NCBI GenBank assembly: GCA_963169105.1
Contig: OY720635.1
Coordinates: 158,735,645-158,799,644 of the forward strand
Origin: Ceriagrion tenellum
Taxonomy: Eukaryota; Arthropoda; Insecta; Odonata; Coenagrionidae
Length of the DNA: 64,000 bases
Direction: 5' to 3'
Positions 13,780 through 27,965 of the stretch are shown here, one piece after another. Below the pieces are notes generated by a model. The model was not told where the DNA came from. It saw only the letters and a list, made by a program, of their open reading frames with translations, and made no database searches. Position 1 is the first letter of the stretch; each line of letters begins with the position of its first letter. The position numbers were made by a program, and so were the translations under genes.

Positions 13780-14350
13780 GTATTTATTTATTCTATCAAG
13801 GTTAATTGCTCTGTGATTAGATGTAAGTTTAGAAATTGAATGGTGAAAAATGATGCATGCAGAAGGTGATTATTAAAATAAACAAATTAATTGTTATAAT
13901 TTCTGTAAAAATGGAATTCATAAAATTGATATGAAAATATCTCATTGATTTTCATTCACTGGAGGTGCAGATTGGCCATTTTGGCTGATAAAAAGGGTAA
14001 TTTCACCATTTTCTTAGGGATAAATTGCTTCAAGAAATGTGTAGTGGCATGAATATCAAATTTCTTATCCTTAGGTACAGCTTTCTCAATCAAGGGTCAG
14101 TATTGATTTGGAATGAATTAGGCATTGTGAATTCTTCAAAATATTCACATGGATGGAAATCAGTGGAATCAGAATTAGGTTGAGAGTGGCTTTTTTTTTG
14201 TGAATCAACCATGGGCATGTCCAAGATTTATGTACACAGGGGCAGGGAATTATCCCGTTTGGCTCCATATAACAGATATAGAATAAATGTCTCATTTCGG
14301 TGGCCAACTGCCCTCCTGCCTCCCCCTGGATGAGCCCATGAATCAACTAC

Positions 14351-14607
14351 TAAGGTGGGTTTACATCATGGCAAGTGTATTGTGAAGGTTACTTAAAGCA
14401 AGAGACGTTATATATGGATTGCACGTGCAAACAGCTTCCACTTGCAGAACTTTTAAAAGTTACAGCTAGTTGCTTGCAGAAGCATATTGTTGATAGTGTA
14501 AACAGTGACCAATCTGGCTCAGCAGTAAATTGTGAAAAGTTTTTCATCGATGTTAAATTCCCAACAAGCTCTTGCAGAAGTAACTTGGCAATGTAAACCC
14601 ACCCTTA
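14351..14607. mobile_element. Small MITE with inverted ends
   Basis: TAAGGTGGGTTTACAT at the left is mirrored by ATGTAAACCCACCCTTA at the right, with sub-terminal GGCAAGT/ACTTGGC also inverted. The short open frame inside has no recognisable product. No transposase; superfamily not assigned. Confidence 0.6.
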
Positions 14608-15740
14608 GCCAATTCCCCTGGATTATTTTGTACTCTAATTCTACTTCATATGTTTTCTAGACTGCTAGGCTGCTAACCTTCACTACCGTGATCTCCGATC
14701 CAGCCTTCGCCACCAATGATCACAATTCAAAATGCTGCCAACATCCCCAGAAAAAGTTGAACAAGACTGCCAACTGTGTGCATAGTTCTGCTCCGCGATG
14801 TGAACATGTTCTGTGCGAGCACCATGTGTATTCCTGATTCATCCAATTCAGTGTATGCATGTACTCCTCCCTGCCGCTTGCTGTTTTGTGTAACATGCAA
14901 AGATGACTGAGAAGGAAATGCTTAAATGAAATTGGGTGATTATTATGTTTTTTGAGAGTCCAGTTTCATTCTATAGTGGAAGTTATACGATGGCTGTCCT
15001 CAATTACATATTTACTGTATTGTTTGCCGAAAGCCTGGAACAAGTAGGCTGGTATCATTGCTAATGATTTAACTTGTTCACTCTTCTTTTACTTTTTATA
15101 TACCATTTTTGTGAACTTATGTATAGATAGCTTTTTGACTACTGTGAATATAATGACCATAATATCTAGTGGTTTGACCAGGAAAAAAATTTTGATGCCA
15201 GATTTTATGTATAAAATTTTTGCAATCGTGCCCTCGTGATCACTGATACTGTATGATATTTCCTAAGTAGGTTAATTATGTGCAAAAGGGTTACCTTCAA
15301 AGCTCTTGCGAGACAAAACATCCTCTGTTTGATTAAAAAAACTCTGTAGCACTTGTAATGCAGTTTTTTTGGTAATAGGTTTTTTAAATGTTTTTGTCAT
15401 GTTAAGGTATCTGTGCCTTGTGCAGGCAGCAGCTTTGTTGTTGTTCTTTAGAGGTTGGGTGGTGGGTGGGTCCAGGCGGAGGTTGATGACTGGGGGCTTT
15501 GAGGAAGCTTATTTGCCAATGAAGCCATTGAATGTGTGCTGACATGGCAGCCACTTTTTTTTTTTAAAGTTCATATTTTGGTGCACAAACTACAAGGGTT
15601 TTATACCCTCTCCAATTCCTTTATTAAAAGGGACAAGCTTTGAAGCTGCTGGGAATGGAATCTTATCATTTTAAAACAAAACTGTGCAATTTTTAGACAT
15701 TGGTGCTGCAGTACCATTTTTAATTCAATAAAGTGCAAAT

Positions 15741-18700
15741 GAAATAATAGGTCACTGAGAGTTGATTATAGGAACACACTCCAATTGCTCGATAGCTCTC
15801 CTCTGAAAGGTGATTCATTATGAAGTCTTAAGATGGTTGCATTGAGGATTATCATTATTTCCTGCTTTTAACATAAGTGTTCATGCTCTTCATTAGGTAT
15901 AGTTAGTGTAATTTGAAAATTAAAATACCTATTTAGGTATTTTAAATATTAATCTTATATTTGCTCCTTGAGAAGTTAAAGAAATAATGTATAGAAAGGA
16001 TCAACTGCTTTATACTTTAATGTGGGTGAGTGAGTGGGCATGAGTGCATGTAGACTTGAAAAAATATGAATTGTAATGCAAGAAGAGTGTTTCCTGCATA
16101 TAGTGGTGATTTTATTACATTGGCTTAAGTGTCTTAAATTAATTGTGCTTTGTTGCTACTGAAACTTTTTATGGTGTCTATTTTATGAAATGCTGGGAAA
16201 GACCTCCCAATTGTGTCCAGGGCCATTAAAAGGCTAATTGGAACTTCCTCGAAGAGACGAATATGCCTATTTCAAGTGAATTCTTGCAGATTTTATGATT
16301 GATTGAACATGAAGAACAATACACTGGGTTGTAAAGTAGTGGCGATATTGGAGCTTTAGTGGGAAAAGTAGGCATTGAACTTTAGTTTGTATGGTACCTA
16401 ATCTTCTTTCTATTTAAAGTGTGTGCACATGCATTCAGAATCCCCAATGTGCCTGCTTTTTTATATTTTCCCTCTCTATTAATTTTTAATTGTTATTCTG
16501 ATTGGTCCAGTCACTTGCTTTCATAATAATTCTCATGTAATTCACCAATTATGCATTTGTGATCCTCTAATCTGCATGAAATTAATGAAATGAGTAGCCA
16601 AAATTCATTTGCACTGACAATTGTGGTGTTTAATGATTGCATTCCATTGTTTCATCCATGAAGAAATGATGGAATGACTCATTGGTTTTTGGCATTAATC
16701 CATTTCTCTCTCCTATCCATTCTTGTAAAATTAGGTGAGAAAATTATTTTATGAAATAACCTCATGACGTTAGCAGACAAGAATGACATAGGGATGAATA
16801 CTAGGTTTCAGTAACCATCAAAGTGTTGTTGAAAAGATATTAATTGTATATTGTATATTTTTAACGTGTGACTCTTTGGAAGTTGTGATTGAAAAATCTT
16901 TTGTATCATAAACTATGTTTTTGCTGTTCAGGTTCCAATCATGTTCATTTATCACTTGCCATCTGGTGAGTGAGAGCTATAAAATGCCCCAAGAGGAATA
17001 ATAATAAACTGGAAAATCAGTTTTAACATATTTCTGTGTAAATTATGCTTAGTAGAATGTGCCTTAATAAGCTTGATGAATGTGCATTTAAAGAGTTTCT
17101 GCAGTGGAATGCTAAAATATTAAATTTTTCTTGCAGTAGATGATTACAGTGCATCTTCTATTTCATGAAATTATGCTATATGTTTCATGCAATTGCTCTC
17201 AATTCAAAGCTATTCATTTTATTATCGAATCAATTAATTCGACTTACCTGTTTGTTCTGTTAATTTTCTTGCCATCTGGGAAATTGAACACTCGTGCTTG
17301 TTGCTGAAAATGCTCTGTAATTACATTTTGCATTACATTATTAATCACAGGATATTTTCATACTCTTCTCTAAATACATGTAAATTAATGTATATCCCTT
17401 AAAAAATTAAAAGTAGTCATGATTTCCTATTTGGCCCCACCAAGTAAGAGGTGGGCCAATTCATGTTGATTCTCTGACTTAAATTTTCCATAAACATAGT
17501 GAAGAGAAAGAATTTTCATGAAACTACACTTTGATATATAAACTTATAAAAACCTTAACAATAATCAAATTTTGGAATACCTGTCTCTTCTCAAAAATGT
17601 TGCAGTTACCAGTAAAGTGTGGAAGTCCTTCCATTGTTGTTACTATAACCCCTGCTGGTAATGGAGAAGGCTGGCTTTGAAACTCTTATCCTTGCAGTAA
17701 TTGTTCTATTAACAGCTTCTAACATGACATAAATTTCTCATATTAATCAGTGTTCAAATATTTTGTATATTCTGATAGAGTTCTGGGTGGATACAAATGA
17801 ATTAATTTTCCTAGGCATCCATTTATTTATTTATTTATCCATTTTAGAACAAAGCAGCTACTGAGCTCTTGCTCCAAGAATTTGACTGTACAACATCAAA
17901 TGAGTGGGAATAGTTAGATAGCTGAGATTATAATGATAAGTGTGCTTCATGGCAAGTATTCTCAATTTCTGGAAATTTCTCAATTTCCAATGAAAATTAA
18001 TTGTTTAATTTTCTATTATAAGATCATTTCTGTCAGTCATGTTCACTGGGTTGCTCTGTCTCCTGTGGTTGACCAGAAGAAATTTTTGTACCATTGTTCG
18101 TACAAAAGATATGAAGAGGAGAGAACCATGGAATCATGGATGCAAATATCTCTGAGGCCTCCTACTTTCCTATGGTAGCAAAAAACATTCTAATAATTGC
18201 TGATGAATGGTTTTCTTCATGTACCATAAGCTTTTGCCTTCTACGAAGTTCTTCCTTTTAAGGCTCTGAATATAATGATCTCTAGTGTGAATGAGTAGCT
18301 GCTGAAATCCAAAGTTAACCTAGCAAGAATGACATTTGTTCCTTGATGCGTCTATCCCAATTTAGTCAGTATCAGTCCTGGGTTAGGTATGGGTGTTGTG
18401 TACATTCTGGTGGTTGACCCTCTGGGAAACTTAACAGTGGGCCAAGAGAGGCTTGATGGGAATGTCATTGATTCACAAGCCACCAAAATTGTAAGCTGAG
18501 TGAAATTGAAGGTATACTTTGATGGTGCAGGATGCTCCAAAAAACATATTCAAATGTTTTTGTATTTTTCTTCTGGGTGTTAGCGTAAAGCCTTACCATT
18601 GTATAGGGGGTAAAATGAGGAGGACAATATAAGTTTCACTGGTGTAAAATGCATAGTAATACAGAGAAAATCTGCAAAATTATGGAGATACCAGTAGAGC

Positions 18701-19770
18701 AAGATATCCCCTGTGATGTCATTTACTGTATCGAAGGCAGCAGACCCTATGGACATTAAATGCAAATTTCGCTTCAACAACGAAAAATGTCCTTGGATAC
18801 GTGTGAATGGCATCACAAACCACTTGAGGGAGATAAAAGCTATCTTTAAGCAGCTATAAATAATACAGTTGATGCCCAGGTGATATTCTAACTCATTTTT
18901 TCGTGTTCTGGAAATCACATAGTTTCTCATAATGATCTCGGGAAAAATCATCCCAACATCCAGTTGGCTCAAATCAAACTGATATTTTGTTTGGAAGATG
19001 CAGGATGGACTAGTATACTTGTGCAAAGGTTAGAAAATATTTAGTCCAGTTAAACTGAACTTGGGAGAAACTGAGATATTTAGTGGTAGTGATTGCAAGC
19101 AGAATTAGGGTACCCCTTAATGGGGAGGACATGTTAATGCAGGGTATTGGGCTGTGGATGAAGTGATGGTAATGTGAAAAACCAAGCTAAGTTGTTCCAT
19201 TCTCTGAATACCGTCAATATATTTCAGGGAGGTAGTGGGAAATAAGTAACTCAAATCTATATTTTTTCAGTTCTTTTTGAGTAAAACAATCTGCAAGTTT
19301 CAACTTCCAAGTTTTTGCTTATCCATGGGTGCAAAGTGTGAGTAGAACCTTTTTGTCTTGTGTATTTTTTACTTATGGAGTCTGAGCTTAAAAGTGTATA
19401 TGTACATGTAATACTGCATAAAAATTTGTCAGCCCAAAACTAAAGCTATAAATCTAATGGAATATTTACACATTAACTTCCACCAGCATCAGGAAGAATA
19501 GTTTGCTCACATAAGTTTCTTGTAAAGGATTCAAACAAGAGAGATGATGCTCTCTATTGCCAGTTACGAGAAAACAAAATGGTGTGTTAAGTGTTGATGC
19601 ATGTGCAGCGTGTAGGTCTTCAATATTTTATAACTATGCTGATGAAAGATGATCCCATGATTGAGAGAAAAATAGTGAATACCAATGGCTAGGAAAAAGT
19701 TTCCTCCTGATGTACTGATGGAACCATGCCAACAAGTCGTGGAATCATCTAGAAATATCTAAAATTTAGT
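15741..19770. other. Intergenic, no supported genes
   Basis: AT-rich sequence. 18,350-19,026 is less AT-rich and open on the - strand for 62 and 148 codons. The residues resemble nothing I can name and may come from an old retroelement. Otherwise nothing seen. Confidence 0.5.
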
Positions 19771-19779
19771 AGAGCACCG

Positions 19780-20260
19780 CGAAAGGATCTACATGAAGGA
19801 GTTTACCAGGTGCCTTGTTCCTGTGGAAAATTATATATCGGTGAGACTTGCTGGTCATTAAGGGTGCGAATGCAGGAACACCGGAGAGCAACTAAAAAAT
19901 GGACAATTTCACCTGTCAGCCGTAACTGAGCACTCCTGGACGCCGGGACATGACATAAAATTTGACGAGGCCAAGGTAATAGGCAAGAGAGAGCAGATAT
20001 TGCCCTAGGCTAATTAGAGAATCCATCGAGATAGCATGGACTGACAACTTCAGCAGGGACAGAGGATACCACCTGGACGATACATGGAGGAGAATCCTCA
20101 AAAGGACCAATGAGGGAGCAGCTCCCGAAATTAGTGGGAAATAGGTCCTAAATAATGAGGGCCAAACTCATGAACCGGCATCTTCGACCTGAAGACGCTG
20201 ACAGTAGTGTCAGCGAAACTTGTCACTATACAACAAAAATACGCGGTTGATCCTGAAAAA
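19780..20260 (+). mobile_element. Penelope-like element 3' fragment (GIY-YIG domain)
   Basis: In broken frames the + strand reads GVYQVPCSCGKLYIGETC, then VRMQEHRRA and AVTEHSWTPGHDIKF. This is the GIY-YIG endonuclease with the Cys pair and the EHRR/EH..GH pattern of Penelope-like retroelements. The RT part is absent; frameshifts and stops show it is dead. Confidence 0.75.
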
Positions 20261-20459
20261 TGAAGGAGATTAACGTAGAGCACTGCGAAAGCCTTCGTTC
20301 TCACAATAAGTCACCTGGTAAATATCATTAAGTCTGGAAATCTTGTGAGCAAGGCTTTGCAGAGATAAATTGTTTAACCTTTATCTTCCAAGCGTGTCTC
20401 TCCGGCACAAAAATTGTGTCCCTAGACTGCCGAGCATGTTCGTTTGGCACATTGATGGT

Positions 20460-20890
20460 CATTTAAAAAACCCCGGCCAGCAAGGCTTACGTCTACGGAA
20501 AAACTCAGGAAGGTAAAGGTTAATTGGCTGTTTAAGACTTGAGTCCAGTTGCTGAATCTGGCTGACCCTAATTGGAAACCCCTCACTGCTTGTCAACTCC
20601 GATGGCCTACACATGTGACGTATGTCTCTGATGGTAGATTGGATTGGATATTTGGGGAGGTGACCGACAGCTAAGGTCATTTGCGCCATGGGGGATAGGT
20701 AAGGGAAGAAGGGTGGATAGAAACTTGGCGTTGGCATTAGCCTGCTCTTAACGAAAGGCACCAAGGGGACCACGGTTTAACGTCTCATCCGACAGATGGA
20801 GTACTCCACTTGAAGTGCCCTCCACAAGACACTCAAGTAGAGATCAGGTTCCTCTGAAAAACACCACACCAACCCAATCCCCTCTCTGAT
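20460..20890 (-). repeat. SINE-like repeat, copy on - strand
   Basis: Segments at 20,640-20,890 are the reverse complement of 32,850-33,049 and 33,373-33,490: the shared text includes the stretch around GAGGGCACTTCAAGT and the tract around GACCTTAGCCGTCGGTCG. The copy at 32.85 kb carries a tRNA-like A/B-box head, so this is a second copy of that SINE. It lacks the insertion seen there. Confidence 0.65.
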
Positions 20891-21660
20891 GGTTCATGCC
20901 TACCTGGGTTCTTGGTGGCTGCCTGGCATGCACACTTGAAATGATACTCTCCTCTTTATATGTATGTACTATAAACACTGCTAACTCTGACAAAATGAAA
21001 TATTTACAAAACAAACAAAATAAAGTTAACTTTCCTTTCGCATTTTTAACTCACTTCCTGCTTCTACAGAACAACGTTATTGTAATAATTGACTACTGTT
21101 TATGCAGAAACTGCTAACCAAACAAAATAAAGTTTACATTTATTACCTATAATAAACATTAAAAACATTATTTGTTTCATGAACATGGATGGCTTTTAAA
21201 GCTACATTAATAAGATCATACTCAAATCAATTCGTGGCCTTATGTGTAGATGCCAATAATTTTTTTTAATGCTTACAATGATGTAGCAACCCTTAAACTC
21301 ACACCACATAGAAGCTTCCAACTAAGACCCCTGGACTTCTTTGTGAGTTTTGAGGATTTGGCTAATGACCTTTTTTTGGTATGTACTCACTAAATACAGC
21401 CTGAGGTTGAAAGTTCGAGAGTTAAATGCTTCGAGGAAAATACCTGGAACTCTGCTGCAAAGGAGGTAAACCAAGAGAAAAATAGAGGCATGGTGAGGAG
21501 AACAGTGACACCTTGGGGGATTTTCAAAAAGATTAGGCAGAGCAGATGCTCTTCAAAGGGCAGGCATTGGACACAGTTGAATAGTCTTTGTTTCTCGGAT
21601 ACCATCACATTATATCTTCTTATTTAAGAATGCTCCAATGCATGTGAACTAATGGGAAAG
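20891..21660. other. Intergenic, nothing recognised
   Basis: AT-rich with no recognisable gene or repeat boundary. Confidence 0.4.
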
Positions 21661-21662
21661 TA

Positions 21663-23363
21663 ATGGAACTCATGGGCGATAGTAAAAGAAGAGGAATTAC
21701 AGCACTAGCAGGAAAGTTTATCGTAAAACCAAAAGAGATCTGGCAGAGGAGGAAGGAATGTATCCAAGTGCTCTATAGCGAGGGAACAAGGCTCTCAATG
21801 TTAGATGCAAGAAGGGAAGATGATATCATCAACACAGATGATAGTGAAATCAAAAGATGGCTACAAGCATGAAAATGAATAAGGTGTTGGGAGTAGATAA
21901 CATACTTTAGAGTTTCTGAAGAGTATGGAAGGGAAATAAATGAAAAAAAACTCTTTACACTTATTCCTTGGATTAGCCAGGGAGTGTAGCCTGAGGAATT
22001 GGCGAATACAACTTCTGATTTGTTTTATCAAAGAAGAGCTAGTTGAAAACTTTTGAAATGTCCTAATGTATCAGTAAGCTCCATATGTATCCCACAAGGA
22101 CAAAGTAGTCCTTAAAATTAGATTTAGAAGTCTAATAGAGCAATTTTTTTCTAAGAAACACAGAACTAGCCATGCTGTAACTTCAACGGAGTCACCCACT
22201 AGTGATCACACAATTAAGTGAAATTCAAGGTGGAAAAACCATTTGCCTGGACTGGCAATCAAACCCAGATCCCTCAATTTTGTGCTGAGTTCTCTAAACA
22301 ATTAATCGAGAGATCTGGGTTCAGCTCCCAGTCCAGGCAAATGATTTTTCCACTGTGAATTTCTCACAATTCTAGAGAGCAAGGCTATCAAATACCAAGG
22401 TGACGATCAGTTTGGATTTAGGAGAGAGACGGGAATACAGGATGCTAGTCGAAAGAAACCAAGGGTATGGGGAGAATGTTTTTACTTATAGATTTTGAGA
22501 TAATGTTTGATTGGGTGGACTGAGCGGAACTAATGGAAAAGCTGAAGATTTGGGGTTAATTGAAGGGACAGATGTCTCATTTGGAATCGGTGCGTGAGCC
22601 AGACAGGGTAGAATGGAGAATTGGAGTGAGCCGTAATATGAACGGTTGTGTGGCAGGGGTGCCCACTATATGCTGCTGCTTTTTATGTGTATTCAGGAGA
22701 AATGGTCAGGGAGGCATGGGGATAGGAGGAAGGGGGAATAAAATAGAAGAGTATCTGATGAAGTCAGTGAGATTTCCAGATGATCAAGAATTGGTTTGTC
22801 AGTCAACCATGGGGTACAAGTTCATAAGAAAATGATAAGATTTTTTGAGGTAAAAACACAGGGTGGAATCTGAAGGTGGGAACCACAAAATGGAGCACAT
22901 TGAGAAGTTAACGTATCTGGGTAGTAAAGGCTAAACAAGCATTTTCAAAGACAAGAGGATTGATGTGGGGAGATCTCAGATGAAACTTAAAGAAAAGACT
23001 GAAGAAAACTAATATGAATCATGGTTTCGAGTGGGCGGGATACTTTTTCATTACATATGGAGGATGAGCTGGGTGGTGAGGACAAACAAGGAGGTATTGG
23101 ATATGGTTGAGAGGGAGAGGAGGGTGGTGGCAGAGGTTTGGAGAAGGCAGAAGAGATGGAAACAGTACAAATTGAAGGGAATAGGAATTTTGAAGACGGT
23201 AAAAGAGGGAAGAACACTAAAGTTGGTTGGAAGGGCAATTAAGCAGATAGAAATTCTGGACGAAGTGAGAAGAGGGAGACAATTTGAGGAATTGAAGAGG
23301 TATCCAATGGCGAGCCATCTATTGGAGGGAAAGCATGAACATGAGCCAAAATTTGTGATGTAA
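21663..23363 (+). mobile_element. Decayed non-LTR retrotransposon (LINE) RT fragment
   Basis: Frames are broken, but pieces of a LINE ORF2 are visible in order: a thumb-proximal region near 21,700, 'QGCPLYAAAFYVYSGEMV' near 22,660 (the RT 'GxPQGxPLSP' region), 'HIEKLTYLGS' near 22,890, and a C-terminal stretch at 23,090-23,340 (RRVVAEVWRRQKR, LVGRAIKQIE). A tRNA-like foldback interrupts it at 22,230. Many stops: inactive. Confidence 0.6.
22230..22352. repeat. Second tRNA-like foldback repeat
   Basis: GTGGAAAAACCATTTGCCTG at the left is mirrored by CAGGCAAATGATTTTTCCAC at the right, with inner arms ACCCAGAT/ATCTGGGT. Its GCCTGGACTGG text matches the foldback at 7,495, so both belong to one family. 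Confidence 0.6.
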
Positions 23364-26300
23364 TGATTGGGACTTTTTCAGAGTCTGGTATCTTCCAAGC
23401 AGAAACCTTAAATTTTCATGTTTTTTCAGAGGTACGTCAATATGTATGTTGAGCTTATTCATACTTTCATGGTCTTTCTCCTTTACTAATAGAATGAAGC
23501 TTAAAGCTCTTGGTTACCGAAAATGGCAGTGGGTAAGAGAGTCTGTCATAACTAGTAAAATACTCCACATATAACGAAAAGAAGCTACACAGCAGTAGGC
23601 AAGTGGACCTGACAGGACAAAGTTCACACCCCAAGAGTTTGGTCATCATCTCTTAGTGTTTCAGGGAAATGCCATGAAACCTTATAAACTTAAAAGCAAA
23701 ACACAATCACTCCCAACACAGAGCCTGAAGGGCAGGTAGTGAGTGAAGAGAGGGTAATGAAGTTGGTATGATAATACTGGTAATTAAATTGTGAGAGAAG
23801 CCATGAGTAATGGAAAGTTACAATTTAAAAGATTAGATAAATATGATTGATAATCCTTAAAATATTTCCTTATTGACAATACAAGTCCAGGCTTGGAATT
23901 CATTGACGCTGGTCATTAAAACTCGATATTAACTGATCACACCCTGCAATGGGGATGGATCACAGTTACCCATCACTATCAATTACATACAAAGTTGGTA
24001 GAAAAAGCTGGAACATGGCCCTTGAGTTCCCTTGGTAGTCACAATGAGCATTCACCTCATCCCCTAGATGGAACTTAGATCATGCCTGGGGTTTTTAGGA
24101 TACAACAAAGTTTGGCACACCTTGACAGGATTTGTATATTAAGTGTACTTTTAAAATAGTAAAAGCTGTTAAAAAAGTCAATAACCATACCTTGGGATGC
24201 GGTGAAGTTTCTGCCATTAAATTAACCTCAAAGTGATTTGCTCACAGCTTTGGTGGTGAAGTGGCCATCCAGTGGAATAAGCTGTCAGCTAACGAGGAAG
24301 AACCTAGAGCTGCCAACCATTTTCCCTCTCATCCTCATGGTGGCACCTCTGATCACCATTCAAAAGCCATGCTTCATAGGACTGAACGCAGTTTATTCTG
24401 ACGGGGTGAAGGGATTAATGTAGAGACTTGTAGGCTACACGCTAGGCTTACGTTGCTTGATAAATTCAGAACTGATATTTTTTCAGAGCGACATAGATAA
24501 TATTATCATGACTCCTCACTACATCTCTAGGTCTGACAGATGTGATAAAATAAGAGAGATAAACTGCCGAACAGATAGGTACAAAAACAAGGTCTTTCCG
24601 CGAAAATAATAAAAATAAGACCACAATAAAAATTGAGCTCCACTAAATACATACACTCCTATAGTACACATCACCATTTCATCTCCAAAAACCTACACCT
24701 TTACAAGGCTGGTGACCTAACACCCCCTGCCACTCGCCCATGTGGTGGCTCGTAGGGTATTATGTAGATGTGGATAATTCTTCCAGCATAAATCCGCAGT
24801 CAAAATTTTTTGCAGGCTTGTTTCATTTCATGGCAAATGGAAAAAATGCAAAAAAATTTTTAGATTTAAGGCAAGTAAGTTTTGAATGCTCTCATAGTCT
24901 TTCTAGGAAAGATACTAATTGATGCAGTAGAAACATTATCTTATTGATGACGAGATGTTGAGCAAAGAAGATGGAGGTAGTTTCCTATCTCGTAGCACCT
25001 TTCCTATTGTCTTTATCTCCAACCTGTTTTATCTTCCCACACTAATATATTACACCTGAAAAGCATCCAGTTTATACCCATTCACCTCATGCATGAGAGA
25101 AGTTTAAGAATCAAACCAAGCAAAGCTTTAGAGGTCCAACTGATTCATGAATTTGTCTTTCTGTAAGAACTAAGAACCTTAGGCAATACCATCATCTCTC
25201 ACTAACTCACCACCACTCATCACTAACCCATTTTGATCCTGAGGGCTATAAGGGCCTCATTTAACCCAGTGCTTTACAACTATGAAGGCCCTCAATCTAG
25301 CCTAAGCTCTGTAGACAGCACGTGATGCTGATATGAAAATTAACACTAAATAAAACAAATAATGTATATGATTGGGAGAACTCATCATTATTAAATGAAC
25401 CCAAAGCACAAGATAACATTTTTCAGTTATTTGGCTGTATTGTTTCTGGGCATCCCCATATTTTACACATTACAGGCTATACTAGAGAAGTTGATAAAAT
25501 GTCTCAATGTTTATAATATTGGCTACAAAAATCCCCACATACTTATAATGGGGTATTTCAGCTGAGAGAGGCACTGAGTTTTGGGTGGATGAATGTGCCA
25601 GGGACGGTGGTAGACTTTTTGGATTTGACATTTAAGTAACCAATAGTACCTGAAATAAACCCATATTGCCATCAATTGTACACTTATTAGCCCAGTAAAT
25701 GTTATAATACAAAAAATTTAGAGGGCTGGATGGATAAGGGGTGAGTAAAGATGGGTTCTTGAATAATAAAACAAGAAAACTAAATGGAGAAGTTTTATTG
25801 AGAACTTCTAGTGTAACAGAAATTGCCTGTGAGTGAACCAATGGTTACACTGATAAATTCAAGAACATCTAAAATACAAATTTCAGAACAATTGCTGCAT
25901 GTATTTACACATAAATGTTTGGAGAGAAAAAACAGCCCTGTACAAAATCACTGCCAAATTTATTAAACACTGTTGATAACACTGTGAAAATGATCCCTGG
26001 ATATTTGTAAGAGGTATTGCAGGCATGGAAAAATCAACTCTTCCTTTTTGTAACCAATAACTATTTCCACCCTGAATTCCCATCAGAGTTACATGGAGTT
26101 ACCTGTCACTAACTTGTATGTATAAAAACTATGCTGTAAACTGTCTTCATTACCTGATGTAAGGGCCCTGAGTTTCGATTGGGAAAAAAATCTACAAATA
26201 TAAACAATTAAAGGATACATCATGAGCAATGCCACATGACAGTCTCAGATTGTATTCTTTTAACCATTGAGAAAACTTCAAAATTTCAACATAGGAGAAT

Positions 26301-26648
26301 AAAGCACTAAAAATTCATTGTGGAAAGAAGTGACATCCAGAGAGCATCAAATTAATTACCCGTCCGGATAATGCAAACTAAAAACCATACCACCGAGACA
26401 CAAAGAAGAGGTCCTTAATGCATCATAATACACAAAAAGGTAGCATTTTAACACTGGTGAAAACCTGCCTAATTCTACTCTTGATTCTCTTCATGAACGG
26501 TTCGATGCCATAGCTCCTGATGCTGGTAAAAAATTTGAAAAGCTGTAATTGTCAGACAAGTTACTGCAGACTGTTACTCCTGAGTTATGCGTTAACCATT
26601 TAGCCCCAATAAACATAATAACAAATAGTGTCACTAATGTATAATAAA
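23364..26648. other. Intergenic / probable SNRNP27 3' region
   Basis: AT-rich. Several TTTATT motifs near 25,790-25,960 could be polyadenylation signals for the - strand gene to the right. No genes recognised. Confidence 0.4.
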
Positions 26649-27965
26649 TTATGCCACAAAGTCTAGAGGTCTATTGAAACCACCTTTACGGTTCATATAC
26701 TGTCTATATTTCCTTTTCAATATGACATGAACAGTTCCCACTTCCGTGTTGTTCACTTTTTTCCCTTTTGTAGTGTCAAAAGCACAGAAGCCCATCATCT
26801 TCATCATTTCCTGCTCCTCGGGAGACTTTCCTTCCAAATCTTGAGCTGAAATAAATATCATATGCATGTAAATGATTCTAATGGCAATGAGTAATTCAAA
26901 CAAGATGAAATAACCAGAACCAGTATCCACAAATGAGTAAATTTCGTTTCACAGGAATCCTTCCCACAAAAACCATAAAAAACCGTAGAAAGAGGCCAAT
27001 GAAGTTCTTTGAAAGATTTTAACAATAAATTGGGAATTAATCATAATTTAGAAGAATGGTATCTGCACACTAATTCTGTGTATGATTGATTTACCTTTGT
27101 ATTCATTTACCTGAATTAAATGTTGTGGAATTCTTTTCTGTTTTTGTGTGCCATTTAAGTCTTTCGAGCAATGCCTTAGTGTTACCAATTCAAAAAATTT
27201 AGCAATAACTTACATTACGAGAAAAACTTCCATACATGCACATTTGTGTATCATTTCAGGCCTTGTAATAATTTCTTAATTCTACTTATCTGGATAATTG
27301 TTGAGGGTTATTCCAGGCAATATAGTTTCAGCATTAAAATGCAGGATATTAATCATATTAAGCACGGGTACGATAACATTACAACCAAGACAAAAAAGAA
27401 CATCGCTTCCAAAAACATGGACAAACATAACAGGAAAGCCATTGATTTTCTCCATTATCACCTTTGTTCTTTAGGGTGAGCAAGAATTACGTGCACGGAG
27501 TAAAGTTGCGGTAACTGACAAGACAAAAAACATTCGGTACAAAATAAATGAAAAAAAAGAAACATAAGACATTCACCTGATATTGCAGGCCGCTCTGCCA
27601 AGTGCGAAGACGAGCGTTTACTTCCATCGGACCCTCTCCCCCGAGAGGTAGATCGTGATCTTGATCGGGACCATGATCTTCTGTGTCTTCCACTGCTATC
27701 ATTACGATCAGCTGATCTAAAAGCAACGAAAAGAAAGTGGGAGACAATGGTCAAAAGCAAACAAGATTTGGATAGACATGAGACAACGATATCTCTCGTT
27801 CGCCAAGCTATTTCTCAGCACTGATAAAATTGAATACCTTCTTCTTCTGTCTCTGTCCCGCGACCGATCCCGGGACCTTTCTCGAGATCGCCGTCTTCGA
27901 CGATCTCGTTCCCGTGACTTACTGCGTCGACGCCGACTTGGAGAAGGCGATCTACTGTATCCCAT
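26649..27965 (-). CDS. SNRNP27: SNRNP27, U4/U6.U5 tri-snRNP 27 kDa protein
   Basis: A spliceosome component of the U4/U6.U5 tri-snRNP, acting in the nucleus. Three exons on the - strand: 27965-27838 (ATG), 27716-27577 and 26845-26649 (stop). Splice sites are AAG|GTATTC, TTTTAG|ATC, CAG|GTGAAT and TTTCAG|CTC, and phases match. The product is 154 residues, close to the human protein. Residues 1-90 are an Arg/Ser-rich domain (MGYSRSPSPSRRRRSKSRER, then RSRSRSTSRGRGS). The last exon holds the conserved core: LEGKSPEEQEMMKMMGF, then TTKGKKV, and the near-invariant C-terminus KYRQYMNRKGGFNRPLDFVA. No frame damage is seen, so the gene looks functional. The name rests on the C-terminal signature. Confidence 0.95.
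26846..27576 (-). other. SNRNP27 intron 2
   Basis: AT-rich intron of about 730 bases with consensus ends; nothing else seen. Confidence 0.7.

Larger units (their letters stand above)
12609..15740 (+). other. hts: Probable adducin 3' UTR with a possible UTR intron
   Basis: After the adducin stop, GAG|GTTAGT at about 12,633 could be a donor, with a matching acceptor TTTTCTAG near 14,661. The sequence from there to an AATAAA at about 15,725 is non-coding and fits a long 3' UTR. The interval contains the MITEs at 13,369 and 14,351. I see no coding potential. Extent and splicing are inferred from signals only. Confidence 0.35.

Noticed and set aside
18580..19026. 148-codon open frame on the - strand
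   Set aside because: No recognisable motif, no splice or promoter context, composition like the intergenic surroundings; not called a gene.
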